Below the pieces are notes generated by a model. It worked only from the letters and a program-made list of their open reading frames with translations, made no database searches and had not been told where the DNA came from. Of a DNA stretch of 64,000 bases, positions 1-12,600 are shown in pieces (position 1 is the first letter of the stretch; the number at the start of each line of letters is the position of its first letter). Where the stretch lies: positions 86,098,501 to 86,162,500 of the forward strand of contig NC_133024.1 of the NCBI RefSeq assembly GCF_048771995.1. Reading direction: 5' to 3'. This stretch comes from Taeniopygia guttata (lineage: Eukaryota; Chordata; Aves; Passeriformes; Estrildidae). Made by a program: the position numbers and the translations under genes.

Positions 1-345
1 TTCCAGTACCTAAAGGGATCCTGCAAGGAAGCTGGGAAGGGACTTCTCACCTGGGCATGTAGTGACAGGACAATGGGATAATGGATTTGAACTAAAAGAG
101 AGTAGGTTTTGATTAGATGTTAGGAAGAAATTCTTTGCTGTGAGGGTGGTAAGACCCTGGAACAGGTTGTTCAGAGAAGCTGTGGATGCTCCATCCTGGG
201 GAAGTGCTCAAGGCCAGGCTGGATGCAGCTTTGAGCAACCTGGTATAGTGGAAAGTGTCCCTGTCTGTGGCAGGGGGTTGGACTTAGAATCACAAAATAG
301 TTTGTGTTGGAACAAACCTTAAGGGACATCTAAGATTCTATGACA
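1..345 (+). repeat. CR1 LINE, 3' portion, sense
   Basis: The sequence follows the avian CR1 3' consensus as I know it: a block around TTAGGAAGAAATTCTTTGCTG, then GAACAGGTTG, TGGATGCTCCATCC, TTTGAGCAACCTGGT and the tail ending AGATTCTATGACA near 345. It is diverged and the element probably starts before the window. It lies in CREG2 intron 2, antisense to the gene. The short open frame at 140-322 is part of this repeat, not a gene. Confidence 0.88.
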
Positions 346-3300
346 TGATTAAGAAGAAGTCAACTCACTGCTGTCTCTGGAGAGAAGCACCAGGGATTGG
401 ATGTAGACTGGTAAACCCCAGATGTGGATTTCTCTATTTGGGAGGTCATTTATTGACTGTTTGTGATATACAAGGTGTAAAAATTTTGCAAAGCTATCAC
501 ATTCCATCATATTCTCTGAAGAGGTGGAAATCAGATGGAGTGTCACAGGCCTGAGCATATAACTTGTGAACTGAGAGCCTGAGATCCTCTTACAGAACCC
601 AGAGAGCTGGAGCCCTGTCAAGGCATTTAGCAGGGCCTCCAGAGTTTTCAGCAGAGCAAAGATGTGAATTGGATAGCCTCTAAAATTCTATGGATTTTAT
701 TGGCTAGATAACTATAGACTATTATAGGATCTTGAACACCTACATTTTATGTAGGCATGTCCAAGAAGAGATTAAAATTTAGGTATGTTAATGTTCAAGC
801 TGAAAGCCACTCCAGCTGTTGATGCTACAATACACTTTAGTGACACCTCTGTTTTCTCTACTATGCTTTACCGGAGAATTTACTGGAAAATAAACCAACC
901 AAACAAACAAACAAAAAACCAAAAAACCAACCAACCAACCAACCAACCAACCAAACAAACAAACAAACAAAAACAACATAGGAATGAGCATGTAGCTGAT
1001 CTTGAGAGTCAAAAATAAATGCAGGATGTTGACGGTCGGGACCCAACATTCTGCTCTGAGGTCTCTGTTCTCACTGAAGGTGGCAGGAGGCAGATAAAAC
1101 TGTTACCTGCAGAAATTTCCATCTGCCTCTGGAAGGGTCAGAGAAGCCATGGGATTCTTCAGAAGATCTGTCACAGTGTTATCCTTTGGTGTCACATAAA
1201 AGAAAGGAATTCCAGTGCTGTTATTGATGGGACCATCGCTGAGAAGTAAACAGTTCCCGTAGGGCATACCTTGGATCTGCAAAATCCAAATAAGCAACTG
1301 GTTATATCCTTGCACATAGACGGTTTTCAAGTGGAAGATTCCCTCAAGGGCTCTAGGAGAGAGGACAGCCAGCCCCATTGCTCCCACTTTCTGTTATCAT
1401 CATGAGACAGCATTTCTTCTAAATTAGATCTACCTCCTCTAAATTAGATCTACCATGCTTCTATGAAAAGAGATCTCTCTTCTATTTTTTTCTCTCTAGT
1501 CCTGACCATGACACTATAGAGAACTTCTTCTCTTACATTAAGCTTAAAGGAACTACCAAATTAAAAATGTTTTAAGTGCATGAATGTCTTTTTTTGCTGC
1601 CATTGATGCCAGGAAATGTTTACTCTAAACCAGTGCTGGTACTTTTCCTTAAACCCAAAAGGATATAGGGCCTAATTTAGACTTGATTCAGCCTGCTTTT
1701 TACTCTAATAGTGCCTCCTCTTTTGGTTTTGACTTGCAATATGATTGCATCAGTTTGCAAAAACAAGAAAGCATTTAAGTTAGAATTGTGTTTGAAGTCA
1801 AACTGGACATCAGCTCAGCTTCCTGGGCAGGAACATCAGATGCTTGATGGAGGGGGAGGGGAGGGGGTGTGTGTCTCAACTACCAAGCCAGCCAAAGTAA
1901 AACCTCCTCTCATGGCAGAGAAAGGACACTAAGGAGCCAAGTTTTCAAATATATTTTCTCGCATAAGCTCATTGTGTACACACAGTGGTTATAATGCATG
2001 CAAAAATGTCCTTGCCCAGTAGTGACACTCCTTAATATGCTTGAGAATGACATATACTCCTACTGTGCTTTTCATCCCATTATAAATAGCAATGACAGAT
2101 ATTCAATTAATTACTACTTTTTTCATGTCTTCAGATATTTTTTCTTCATGGTCTATTAAATGTTAAACAGCAAAATTATCTGTCAATGCATTAAATCTTT
2201 TTCACCAAAATCAAATTAAATATGAATAGTTAATAAGAAAACCCTGGATGATGTTGTTACCTGGGCAGCATGCTTTCTGATTTTTAATGTTTATATGCCT
2301 GTAAAATTTTAATGCTTATAGTGCTTATAAATGGTCTTTGTTGGCTTTCCTTAGAAGTAATGCTTTAATGATATTACATAACTTAGAAAATACAATTCCT
2401 TGTTTATTATTAAGAGTTACAATTTTTAAAAATGCTCTCAGTAATATTGCAGGATGTGTTCCCATTGCTTAAAATAGTCTGTCATGCAAGGTTAATGTTA
2501 CTCTGGATTCTCTCAAAAATAATTGTGATCACAGGCAGTATAGTTCAACATTCACAGCAGCAAACACCACCCCCCAAATTTTCAATTTTATTACAAATCA
2601 GATTTTTCTGTATTACTTCTGTCTTCTGTCTGGAGGCAGATAAATGAAGACTGTATTATGGCTGTAATTTGACTGAGGGTTTCTGGTGAGAGCATAAACC
2701 AAAAGAGTTACGATCGTATGGTTTAAAAGGATTTCCAAAACCTGATGTAGAATTACAGGCCTCTCTGTCTACATATAGATTCATTTAATAGCATCTTTTT
2801 TTTCAAGCTGTTACTTTGTATTTCACAATAACATTAACTGCCACTAACACAGCCAAGCTTCCTGAAGACTTACGTGCTTTTAAATTTAGTTCAAAATCAT
2901 AAGCTAATTAATCTGTGAATACTTTCAACTGAAAGTTAAGAATGTCTTTTTAAATTCTTTTTCTCTTTTCTTCACCTTTTGTCTGAGTGGTACTGGATGC
3001 TGTGTCTCATCAGAACGTGTCACTTTAAAAAAGGAAATATTTTAAAGCTGGAAAAAAGACTGACCCTAACAGCAGACCAGCTGTTTTGTTTATTGTTCCT
3101 GACAGAGAAATCGTCCTTTAAACTGGTATATCTGGACGAACGGGCAGATTTTGTGGTAGACCAGCAGGCGCTCCTCCTTCTGCTCCTCATCCTCCTGCAA
3201 CAGCCCCTTTCCAAACCCTGCGATGCAGCTCTGCCTTCTGGCCTTGAGATTTTGGTTTTTTTGGTGTCCCTCTGGTGCGGCTTTTAGCGTGCATCCTCCC

Positions 3301-3808
3301 TCCCTGTGCTCCGAGCGCGATTTCTCCTCCAGAGTCCGCGCTGCTCCCTGCGCGGCGCGGGCGCTCGTGCGGCGGGTAACGCGTGGCGCGGGCGCCGCGG
3401 GCACCGTACCTTTCCTCGGGCGGCCCGCGTCGCCACGAAGCCCCAGGCGTTGTGTTGGGCGAGGAAGCGGGCGGTGCCGGCGCGTCCCGGCGCCCCGCCG
3501 CCCTCCCGCCGGTAGGAGAACATCCTGGAGGGGGCGGCCCCCTGCCCCGGCCGCCGCGCCGCCGGCCCGGAGCCCAGCGCCGCATCCTCGCGGTACGCCG
3601 AGGCCGGGTAGCTCTGCTTCCAGAGGCCGCCCGCCTCCTCCAGCAGCGCGGGCAGCGCCTCCTCGGTGGAGGAGCTGTGCAGCTCGTCCGCCGCCGCCCC
3701 CGCCTCGGGCAGCGGCCACGACACGGAGCTGACCACCACGTACCCCCCCGCGCCGCCGCACAGCAGCGCCGGCAGCAGCCAGCACGGCCACGGCCGCCGC
3801 GCCGACAT
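1..3808 (-). CDS. CREG2: CREG2, secreted CREG-family glycoprotein (5' half of the gene: exons 1-2 and introns)
   Basis: CREG2 (cellular repressor of E1A-stimulated genes 2) is a secreted or luminal glycoprotein with an FMN-binding split-barrel-like fold, reported mainly in brain. Two exons are visible: exon 1 at 3808-3410 (133 codons) and exon 2 at 1276-1107 (56 codons plus 2 bases). Exon 1 gives a hydrophobic signal peptide (about residues 1-22) followed by GYVVVSSVSW, STEEALPALLEE and MFSYRREG, all family landmarks. Exon 2 gives the core GNCLLLSDGPINNSTGIPFF, with overlapping N-glycosylation sequons at N151 and N152, and KNPMASLTLPEADGNFC. Splice borders are GT-AG and phases agree. The end of the core domain (normally two more exons) lies beyond base 1. 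Upstream codons stay open to an ATG at 4177, but MSARRP fits the family start and directly precedes the signal peptide. CREG1 is less likely, because the long linker between SSVSW and the core is a CREG2 trait. Confidence 0.92.
346..1106 (-). other. CREG2: CREG2 intron 2 (part)
   Basis: This is the left-hand intron after exon 2, continuing beyond the window start through the CR1 at 1-345. Apart from the CCAA/AAAC microsatellite at 893-977, I see no exon or other structured element. Confidence 0.85.
893..977. repeat. (CCAA)n/(AAAC)n microsatellite
   Basis: A tract of AAAC units flanks about seven CCAA units. It translates to repetitive low-complexity peptides in several frames, which are not genes. 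Confidence 0.95.
1107..1276 (-). CDS. CREG2: CREG2 exon 2
   Basis: The acceptor is TTTTGCAG|ATCCAAGG at 1276 and the donor is TGCAG|GTAACA after 1107. The 170 nt encode residues 134-189 plus two bases of residue 190. The encoded core includes SDGPINNSTGIPFFYVT and DLLKNPMASLTLPE, which match the conserved centre of CREG2 almost residue for residue. Confidence 0.95.
1277..3409 (-). other. CREG2: CREG2 intron 1
   Basis: This 2.1-kb intron runs between the phase-0 donor of exon 1 and the acceptor of exon 2. It is AT-rich. It includes a G-rich run at 1849-1867 (three runs of four or five G plus a GG) and a perfect 12-bp TTAGATCTACC-type tandem near 1420-1454. No exon is recognised inside it. Confidence 0.88.
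3410..3808 (-). CDS. CREG2: CREG2 exon 1 coding part
   Basis: ATG is at 3808-3806. The signal peptide is MSARRPWPCWLLPALLCGG, with a small-residue-rich stretch after it. An acidic segment (ELHSSSTEEALPALLEEAG) and a low-complexity Gly/Ala/Arg/Pro linker follow, then MFSYRREG and the start of the core domain (AWGFVAT). The exon ends at ...GAGGAAAG|GTACGG with complete codons (phase 0). Its extreme GC content creates long open but meaningless frames on both strands. Confidence 0.93.
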
Positions 3809-3864
3809 CTTCTGCGGCAGCGCCCGCGCCGCTCCCGCCGCGCCCTCCCGCGGCCGCGCCCGCC

Positions 3865-3928
3865 CGGGCCGCCCCCCGCCCGGGCCGCCCCCCGCCCGGG
3901 CCGCCCCCCGCCCGGGCCGCCCCCCGCC
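3865..3928. repeat. 16-bp GC minisatellite, 4 copies
   Basis: Four perfect tandem copies of CGGGCCGCCCCCCGCC lie 57-120 bases upstream of the CREG2 start codon, in the predicted 5' UTR or core promoter. One extra partial copy (CGG) follows. Confidence 0.93.
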
Positions 3929-3969
3929 CGGCGCACGGCGGCGGCTCCGCATCGCCCCGCGGCCGCGGC

Positions 3970-4016
3970 ACGCCCCGGTGTGCGGCCCCGGCCCGCCCCG
4001 GTGTGCGGCCCCGGCC
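3970..4016. repeat. 23-bp direct repeat, 2 copies
   Basis: Two adjacent near-identical copies share the core GCCCCGGTGTGCGGCCCCGG. They lie upstream of the CREG2 start, inside the CpG island. Confidence 0.85.
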
Positions 4017-4670
4017 GGGGGCCGGGCCGGCCGCGCCGCTCTGGGCCCCTCGCGGAGCTCACTGCGGGGCAACCCTGCCTTTGTCGCTTGCGGGGCAGCC
4101 GGGACACTGCTGGAGCCCCTGGTTCGGGTGCACGGTCCAGCAGGTATCTCACGTATTAAGGTCTCTACACGCACCACAAAACCAAGAAGATGGAGCTGTC
4201 CGGGCAGAGGTGGTGCGACCTCTCCGTTTTTTAAAAACGAGATGATCCACGAGGGAGAGTGTCCTTGCGAACACGCCCGTTACAGGGAAAACTTCATTTG
4301 GGCACTGGGGTCAAGTCACAGCAAGACCCCAAGTCGGAGGTGGCAGGCATCATTAGTTTGGTGCTAGCAAGAATGCGTTTTTGATACGCAAATTCATGGA
4401 GCTGCTATTAAACGTTTTCCAGGCGAGGTTTAATTAGGCAAAGATTTGCATATATATGAATTTTTATCAATAGCCCAATTTAATAAAGGCACATGTGCAT
4501 ACAGTTTCTTTCTTGGCAGTAGTCATCTTCAATATGGCAATGCAAAGCTGTAATTCTTTAAAACATATGCTTGTAAACTTCCATTGCATTCATGCAAATT
4601 ATTTAAGGAACAGAGGTTCAGTGGGCGACAGGGAAGAATGGATCTCTCAGAAGCCTCTGCCTGTCAGAAG

Positions 4671-4709
4671 GTTCTCAGGTACATCTAAAAGATGTTCTCA
4701 GGTACATCT
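4671..4709. repeat. 16-bp direct repeat
   Basis: GTTCTCAGGTACATCT occurs at 4671-4686 and again at 4694-4709, separated by 7 bases. It is a small local duplication with no visible function. Confidence 0.9.
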
Positions 4710-7700
4710 TACTTTTTCATGTCCGTGAAGAACAGATTCCAAGATCAGTCTACTGATACAACTTCTGCTTAATTATGCCATGAGAGCAGGTATATGTAAT
4801 CTAGAATCTAAACTCTTATAAATAAAAGTGGACTGGAGAACACTGAGTATTTTTAGCTTATATTTTTTTCCTACACTCCCTATTCTCTTTTTTTTCCTTC
4901 ACCATAATAAACCTTAGGAATAGTGGAAATGGGTATAATGGGCCTTAAGACCCTAATAATTTTTTCTGATTGTAAAGATACTTTCCAAGAAAATGTAATT
5001 TTGGCACCAAACTCTTAATATTATCTGCAGAGTTGAAAATATTACTACCTTTTCCTTTATCACATGGCCCTGTCTACATCTGCGGCAATACCACACTTTT
5101 GAAAATTGATTCCCACTTGAAATCTTGAGCTGACACAGATGAATGGAGATGCAAGCAGAAAATCAGTGCAGATTTCCAAACCCAAAAGGAGTGAAAGCTC
5201 CTGACAAGTGCTTTTCTCTGATTCAGGATATGTCCCTTCTTAAAATATTGAAGCAGTTGTCCCTTCTTGAAATAGCAATCAGGCACAGACAACTCACTGC
5301 AGGCACGCTCTTCAAAAATAGATAAACCCCCCATTTCCATGGTGTTTCAGGGAATTTCCTCACACAATCTGATGCATGCAAGATATAAATCTCATCATTA
5401 GTATTTACTATTTTCTATGAATTTATGCCAGGGTTTCTCTTAATAAATGTATTTGTTTTATTTTACTTACAGAACAAGCCCAAACAACCTAGTTTTAAAC
5501 ATAATAAAATAGTAACATAATATGCAGCCTATTTTATTTTGGTTAATAGAATTATATGTGAGATATTGACTCTTGTATCCTGCAGAAATGGTAAACAAAG
5601 CAGGAATTTCTAAAGACAGGAATTAGTACTAGGTTTTATATTCAATAAATATAAATTTTAAATTCAGCACTGTAGACACAAGGCAGCATTAACACAGGGT
5701 CATTCATTTATCCTGTAGCTTCCAGATAATTTACCATGATTACCTCAGGTAGGTCTTCAGCTTTACTGACAACAAAAATATACAAGAAATACATAAACCA
5801 AGCCACAAGTACTTCACCTTTATCTTCTGAAGATTTATTCAAATTATTTTCAATCAAATCACGTGACAACTTAAAATAATTGCATTGCTAGCCCAGTTTA
5901 CACTTAAGAGAATGAAAACGGTATTTCTTAAACTTTCATCAAAAAGTAAGAATGGCATATCATTTAGAATACTACAGCTAGGATGCTTTTCTCTGAAGAT
6001 TTGCTGTTCATTGGAGGCAAAGAAATAGAAATTAATCTTTTTGAGTAAGAAATGTTTCTTTTCCAACTTGAAGATCCAACTTAGTACTTGATATAATAAT
6101 TTTCTCTTCTTAAATTACCTGGATATGCTGAAAATTAGAAAAGAAATATGGAAATGTTTTGACTGTAGGAATTGTAAATTATTTGTTTCTCCCTTCATGT
6201 TTCTCCCTCCTTTCAAAAAAGTCTTCTGTATTCTTACTTGCTGAACCTGAGGTATTTTATAGATATCCAGCCTTATTTTACATCAAATAAACCCAACAAG
6301 AGGAAGCACACAGTGGGGTTCATCATAGGATGGTAAAGGTCTGACAGAAGGGCATATCCCCTTTGAATACATCATTCACACTTCTCACACTTTATTTATT
6401 TTGAAAATTAATAGAAGGGCTTACAGCTGACACACAGTCTCAGCCTCTCTCCTGTGGGGGCTGATTTTCATGCTGAAATTCTGGCTTTCTTAAAGTCAGC
6501 AGAAGTTTTGACACTGAATTCAATCAGGGTCATGATTTTCCTCTCATTTTTTGATCATTTTAGTTAATAATTTCACTTGATCTCTGTATCCTGGTTTATA
6601 CAGACCACTCAGATGAACACTTACCATTCCTATAAGTCAAGTAGTTAACTATGTCCTATTTTTTTCTCCCTTTTTAACAAATCAAAGTGCTTGATTAGCT
6701 TTCTGCCAACAGAGCTAGGAATAGCATACCCTCAGTCTCTTCATGCCCTGATTTGCAGTATATTGTATGTTATGAAGGTGTAGAATTGGATTAAAAGCTA
6801 CAGCACAGTGCTCTACAGATGATCCCGCTGCAGGTGTGCTGCTTAATAGGATTTTAATTTGGTAGCGTGTGAAAAAAAAACCAGAAACCTAGAATGAGAT
6901 TTGCTAGATGAAAAAAAAGATGCTATTCAAGCTGAGAGAAAGCAACTGCACACTCTGTGATAAGGAATAAAGATCTGGCCAATTCTCTCTGAGCTGCACT
7001 TTTAGAGATTATGGCTTGTCCAGAGTATCTCTGTTACTGCAACTGATTTAATCAATTTTCAGTTCATATTCTATGTGTTTGTGTCTATAGAATTTTATCT
7101 GCCACACTTCCCTGCTAAGACAGTGTGTACAAATCTTCTACTATCTTTCCCTCTGCCCTCTATGTTTTTTTTTTCGTATTAAAACCAATGTTTTCCTTGG
7201 GAGATGCCACCAACCTGGAATGTATTCTGTTTTCCAGAGTATTAACTCTATGTATTAATTCTATGTATTAATTATTTAAATTATATTTAAACATAAGATT
7301 CATAAATGTACTGTGCTGTTCAAAATAAATGGGAAAAGATGGTCTCCCTGCTGAGAAGGCTAATTTATATTCAGCACCAACTAGGAATGGAAGACTAGAA
7401 ACAGATGGAGAAGGAAGAGGAAGAATAAAGGTGACAACTAAAAGATCAGGAAGGGATCTGCTAAGCCACACATATTGGTGCTGCTGATATCAGGGTAAGG
7501 TTGGGAGATTCTTTTCTGATTTATGTTACCAGTTTTCCCTCATATTTTTCCAGGGTTTTGTAGCAGGACCGAGTGGTTAGCACTAATTTCAATGAGCTGA
7601 GTGGGGAGGTGCGATGAACAGATTTTTTTTTTTTTCCACAGCGTAACAGGCTGTAGAGAAGGCATAGAAATGCCTTGTGGGACAAGATTAAAAACTATGG

Positions 7701-8857
7701 AGGCTGTGTGATGCTGGCAATGCAGGGAGTGGAGGATGGGAACTGATGAAAAGCTCTGGGTTGCAGAAAGCTGCCAAGCCTGCCTAAGGTGAAGGAATTT
7801 AAAGCAAAAATTATGAAATAAGCCTGAGCGATATGTCAGGCAGCAGAAATGTGGTCCAGGAAACAGCAGTGGGGCTGGTGGATGCTGCTATGGCTGCTGA
7901 GGGTTTAGATACCTAACAGAATAGCCTGTGGCCAAAGGGGTCACAGTCAAGAGCAGGGACAGATGGTTCCTTGGAAGCATGATGATGATTTTTGGTGGTC
8001 AAAAGTCACAGAACAAAAATCCTTATGCAATGAAAATCTTGTCAGAGGATCTACAGAGATGACAATACAAACAAAGCAGTGGGTGATAGAGATGCTTTTG
8101 GCAACTGTGTTTTTCAGCAACCCATGACATCAGTGTTGATATACAAAAGAAAGAATCTGCAATGGTCAAGGCAGGAGCACCACCCATCTGAAGAACATGA
8201 ATGGACAGAAGTGTTCACTCACTCTCTCACAGCTCCTGAAGCCCTTTTGAGCTGCAGGTTCAAGTTTTTCGACTCCCTCACAAACTTTAAGCACTTGAAC
8301 CACAACCATAACAAGTGCTTACTAGAATATATCTTTTTCATCCCAGTTATTAGCATCTTGTACATGGATTGGTAGAATCCATCATCTGATGGGTTATTTG
8401 ATGTCTAAACTGCTACACTTTCTCAGTCATTCACTATGTTCTTCCCTCATCCACACCTTCTCCCAAGTCCTCATACTCCTCATTTCACATTTTACACTCT
8501 TCCCCTCTTATTCTGAAAGAGATGATTCTTCATGCCTCACTCTAATCAGCCTTGCTCTGTTCTTGTGATCAGGTACAAAAAATTCAAAACTGGTACATAT
8601 TTATGAGCACATCACTTACACAGACCAAACCTGGGTCAAGCCCTTGTCTGATGACTTGTGCAAAAAGCATTGCAATGGGCATAGGACACACAAAATGCAG
8701 CACAGTGAAGAACATCGGAAATGGGGAGATATTGAACAAAATTTCTAGTGGTTCATTTCCTCATTTCTGACTATCGCTGATTTAGAGCTCTCTTGCAAAT
8801 TGTCAGTACCCAGCACAGTTTATGTTTTGACATAAAGGTGGCATGGCAGAATGGGTC

Positions 8858-8863
8858 TTTATT
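8858..8863 (-). terminator. Candidate RFX8 polyadenylation signal
   Basis: The minus strand reads GTGAAATAAAGACC, so an AATAAA lies about 780 bases past the proposed RFX8 stop. A variant ATTAAA lies nearer, around 9469-9474. Neither can be chosen without transcript data. Confidence 0.25.
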
Positions 8864-9638
8864 TCACATTTGAAAAATAACAAAAGCTGTCAAACATGCC
8901 CATCATACATATAAATTATCCTTGGTTTGTCCTCTGTACCTGCTTTCTCCCCTCCAGTTTTCTTTGCTGAGCTAGTCTTAGTATACTTTAAAAAAATTAG
9001 GGTCCCTTACAGGGCCTTATAATTAATAAAGATATTTGTAAACCAGTCAATTTCCACTCCTGTCCTACTGTATGGAAACTGAATACCTCTTGGGAATAAA
9101 ATAACTATAGTAGTGTCACCCCAAAAATGTTGTTTTCTCTGTGAGTCTTGGTGCCATTAACATCTTTCTTTCACAGTTTTATGGGAAACACAATGTTCTC
9201 TGTGACATAAGACAAGTAATTTTACTGCATGGAATAGAAATATGAAAACAGCTGAATGTCTAATTCATCACTTGCATTAACCACAGAGGCTTGATTCACA
9301 TTTCCACGTGTTCTTGTATTTTAGCCTTGTATTCTAGAAGACTTAGAGCCTATCTTGTTTTCTACCTGCATGTCACACCTTATGCTAGTAAGTTTGGAGC
9401 AGTGGCTGACTGCAAGAAAATCTGGTAGAGCAGAAGGGTCTCAGGGATTTCATATTTCTGAAGATATTTAATATCTTTTGATAAAAGTAACAGATAATTG
9501 GAGGGAAGAGAGCCTCTCAGTGCTTCCAAAAGTGAGGAAAGACCATACTGTGCACTCTCTTTTTTGATCAATAGATCCATGCAGTCTGTCAGCTAGCCCA
9601 TGGCCTGCCCCAACCCATCAGAACAGCACTGCTCTTCC

Positions 9639-9688
9639 TTAGACAACACTTGGAGAATCAGAAGCAGCTCCAGAGGTCTGCTGGAAAC
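9639..9688 (-). CDS. RFX8: RFX8 exon 15, proposed terminal coding exon
   Basis: The acceptor is CTTTCCTTAG|GTTTCC with a pyrimidine-rich lead. It completes G541, adds FQQTSGAASDSPSVV and stops at TAA (9641-9639). The phase fits, but I recognise no conserved residues. Alternatively, exon 14 could read past its donor to a TAG at about 9953-9955, or another exon further left could be used. Confidence 0.4.
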
Positions 9689-12600
9689 CTAAGGAAAGAA
9701 TTAGGAACCTGTGGTCCTGGGGAGGTGGGTGATGTTGAGATTACAATCCCTTGATATAATTGTGGGGTGGGGACAGGATGTGGTGGATGCTCTGTGGGTT
9801 GAGGTTTCAGTGACATTGGACACAGCTCCATGCAAATCTAGATTTCATTAGTTCTACTTTACATGCAGAAAATACCCCAAACAGCCACACACCTCCCAGT
9901 TTGTCCTAATTTGCCCAATCCATAACATTTTTCCCATCATTTTCTTTTAACTAAATGTTAATTTCACCTTGCTGACTGTGGCTGTGTTCACCAAACAACT
10001 CAGAACTCTGGAAAGCATTGCTTAATCCGAAGTTATTCTGGTTCTGCATCATAAGAACTGTCTGTGGAGCACTGGCTTGAGGTTCCTCCTCAGCAAAACA
10101 GGCTGAGAGATGGCTGGGCTCGTAAACACACAGAACAGGGACCTCATTTTGCTTTGCAACCAAGGCATTTCCTTCTTCTTTATCGTCTTCTATATAGGAC
10201 TGGAAAATGTGAGCCGCAAAATCAACAAGTAGCATATTCAACAAAAGCCAGGATCCTAGGTTTAAAGAAAAACAAAGATAATTATGGCAATCTCTTAATT
10301 TGCATATCTTTATTATGTGTTCTTTTTTGGAGGGCTTCATTATAGTAATAGGCTATACAAAGTAATGGACTAGCACTCATCAAACAGTAATTAAAAAATT
10401 ATGTACTTCCAAATATCCCAGAAAAACAAGTACCACTGCTAATTTTAAACATATGCAATTTTTCCCCTTATTTAACTAGAGAGGGAAGTTGTGTTCATTC
10501 ACTTTCCTGTTCAAGTTTCTCCTCCACATTCACTTCTACTACAAGACTTATCAATAACCATGTATTACCCCCATTCTCCCCTCAGATAGATAAATCATTC
10601 CACCTCTTCCCAAGCAAAACCTCCTACAGTCATCTGTGTGTGTTGTATCTATGACATTAAATGGCCCACCTTGCAGCTTGGACCATAAGTGATAAAAGCC
10701 AAGAGAGACTCAATGAGGCCATTGACTTTTGAATCATACCTTGGTTGAAAGCCCTTACTGTAAAAGAGTACAACTTCCATGCCATAAATCTGCATAGGAA
10801 TTCATCAAATAATTTATAACCTCTGCATCCCACAAACTAGTTTATATGGACATCAACAAGGAGATATCACAATTTATATTAATGACCACCATTTACAGAG
10901 CTTTAAAAATGAAAAATACTCTCTTTTGATATGTGTCTAAGAAGCTGCTGTTTCTGCTGTTCATCCTTTTGAGGATCTTTAAACTAGAAAAGTAGGAGGA
11001 AGTACTTATTTACCTATGGAACAAAGAAAGGGATTTTTATAGTTGGAGTTGAAACTATATAGATTTGTTAATAGTAGTTCAAGAGTGTTTCTAACACTCT
11101 TACACGTGTTTTCAATATATTCTTTAAGAAGAAGAGTAAGCATGAAGCCAAAGCTACCACTCCAGTTGTCTTTTGGGATAATACAGAGGAACACAGTTCT
11201 CAAGAGGAACCAGGTTGAAGCAACTTGCTTGCAGAAGAGGAGTGCACAGCTCACTGCCCTCAGTCCCCATGGCTTGGCAGTACATCCTTGAATGCCTTGG
11301 AAGGCAACAGAGGTGTGAGAGCTGACATGAAACTCTATGAGGGAGGTGTGTAGAGGCACACTTTCTAGAAAGGAGATGGAGCTGAAGGAGCTGTAGAGGC
11401 CCCATATGCCCTGAATGCTCTAGCACACTTGCTCCCTGCTGCCTTACAGCAGGGGTAACTGCAGAGCTCCTCTGATCTCACTTGGGTATCACCCAAGCAG
11501 GGGCTGGGCTGGAAAAGGGTGAAAGTCAATCCTAAATTGAGAGGTGTGAGTATGCCAGTGTATTATGTCTGTTGGATGTGGCCAGATAGAAGGCAAGAGG
11601 TCAAGTCAGAAGTAAGAGTTGTTTTGGTTGCTGGATTAACATGACACACATTTCCCCAGGTAATTGTGTTTCCTCAGTGAGGATGCTACATAGTTCATGT
11701 TTTGAAGAAATGCTGAGATTTAAGACATTTCTGGAAAGCAGTGTTCCCAAGTACAGAACTTTTACACCAGATGGCTTGTTAACAGAACTGCTTCAGCCTG
11801 TCTGCTAAAACTCAGTGTTCTAAAGGAATAGAAATATGCAAAAAAAAAAAAAAATCAAAAAAAAAAAAGGACATTGATAGCTCAAATACAACATCTCAAG
11901 GAGTAAAAAAAGAAGATAATTATTGAAGCATCATGGCAAAATATTAAAAAATAGTTTTAACTCTGTCATATTTGAAATAAATTCCATTTTAGTGTTATTG
12001 AAGTAGAGTAGGAAAACTGTCATAAAATCAGTGAAAATGTAATTTGTATTTTATTTAACAAAGTCTCAGCAGACCAAGAAATGTGCTCCATTCATTGTAT
12101 CCCATCCATCCACACAACTGCAGAACACGGAGGCAATTCATTAAACTCTTCTTGTGGTGAAAAGAGGGGAGAGGATTTCATCATCATGGGGAATTTCAAT
12201 AAACATACTTTCAATGCAGTTCTTGGAATGCATTTTCAATTTATTCATTGCCAAAAATATTGCATGTAACATTGGAGAGTTTTGTGCAGAACTCCTCTGG
12301 AGAGAGAGAGAAAGAACTGATTATTTTACTCTTACTGTAATGCAGCAGCTGATGGACCCTACTGTGTTATGTTCCCTGCAGACACAGAACAAATCTCTGA
12401 TCCTGCTCCAGACAGTTTACAAGTAAAGAGAAGGCAAAAGGCAGCAGCTTGATGCAGAAGAAGAATGTGTTCATACATGCATAAGCACAGACATTAATGG
12501 GGTAAGAATACTGAAAAACACAAAAGGCAACAACCTTGACATACACATTTACTATGTATTTATAGCAAACATGAAAGCATGGTTTTGAAGGGGTATTTCA

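Larger units (their letters stand above)
3290..4110 (-). promoter_or_regulatory. CREG2: CpG island and promoter region of CREG2
   Basis: There is an abrupt change from AT-rich flanks to dense CpG, covering exon 1 and about 300 bases upstream of the ATG at 3808. No TATA box is seen, so this is likely a dispersed CpG-island promoter. Two internal tandem repeats (3865-3928 and 3970-4016) lie just upstream of the start codon. Confidence 0.85.
4111..9638. other. Intergenic: CREG2 promoter to RFX8 3' end
   Basis: No exon with both conserved peptide and splice borders was found. Small features are a 16-bp direct repeat (GTTCTCAGGTACATCT at 4671 and 4694) and a tandem of about 15 bp near 7241-7275. 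The right part (roughly 8.86-9.64 kb) would be RFX8 3' UTR if the proposed stop is correct. Confidence 0.7.

Noticed and set aside
785..1049. Open frames on both strands around 900
   Set aside because: They translate the CCAA/AAAC microsatellite.
3809..4177. Upstream in-frame extension of CREG2 to an ATG at 4177
   Set aside because: It would place about 120 low-complexity residues before a clear signal peptide. The family starts directly with the signal peptide.
3223..4367. Long plus-strand open frames across the CREG2 CpG island
   Set aside because: They are Pro/Arg/Ala-rich shadows of GC-rich sequence and lie opposite the recognised CREG2 exon 1. They show no domain and no splice evidence.
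10741..10800. Exon-like segment on the minus strand (acceptor TATGCAG, donor CAACCAAG|GTATGA)
   Set aside because: The 50-nt peptide does not match RFX8, and exons 13 and 14 already join in phase with matching conserved residues.
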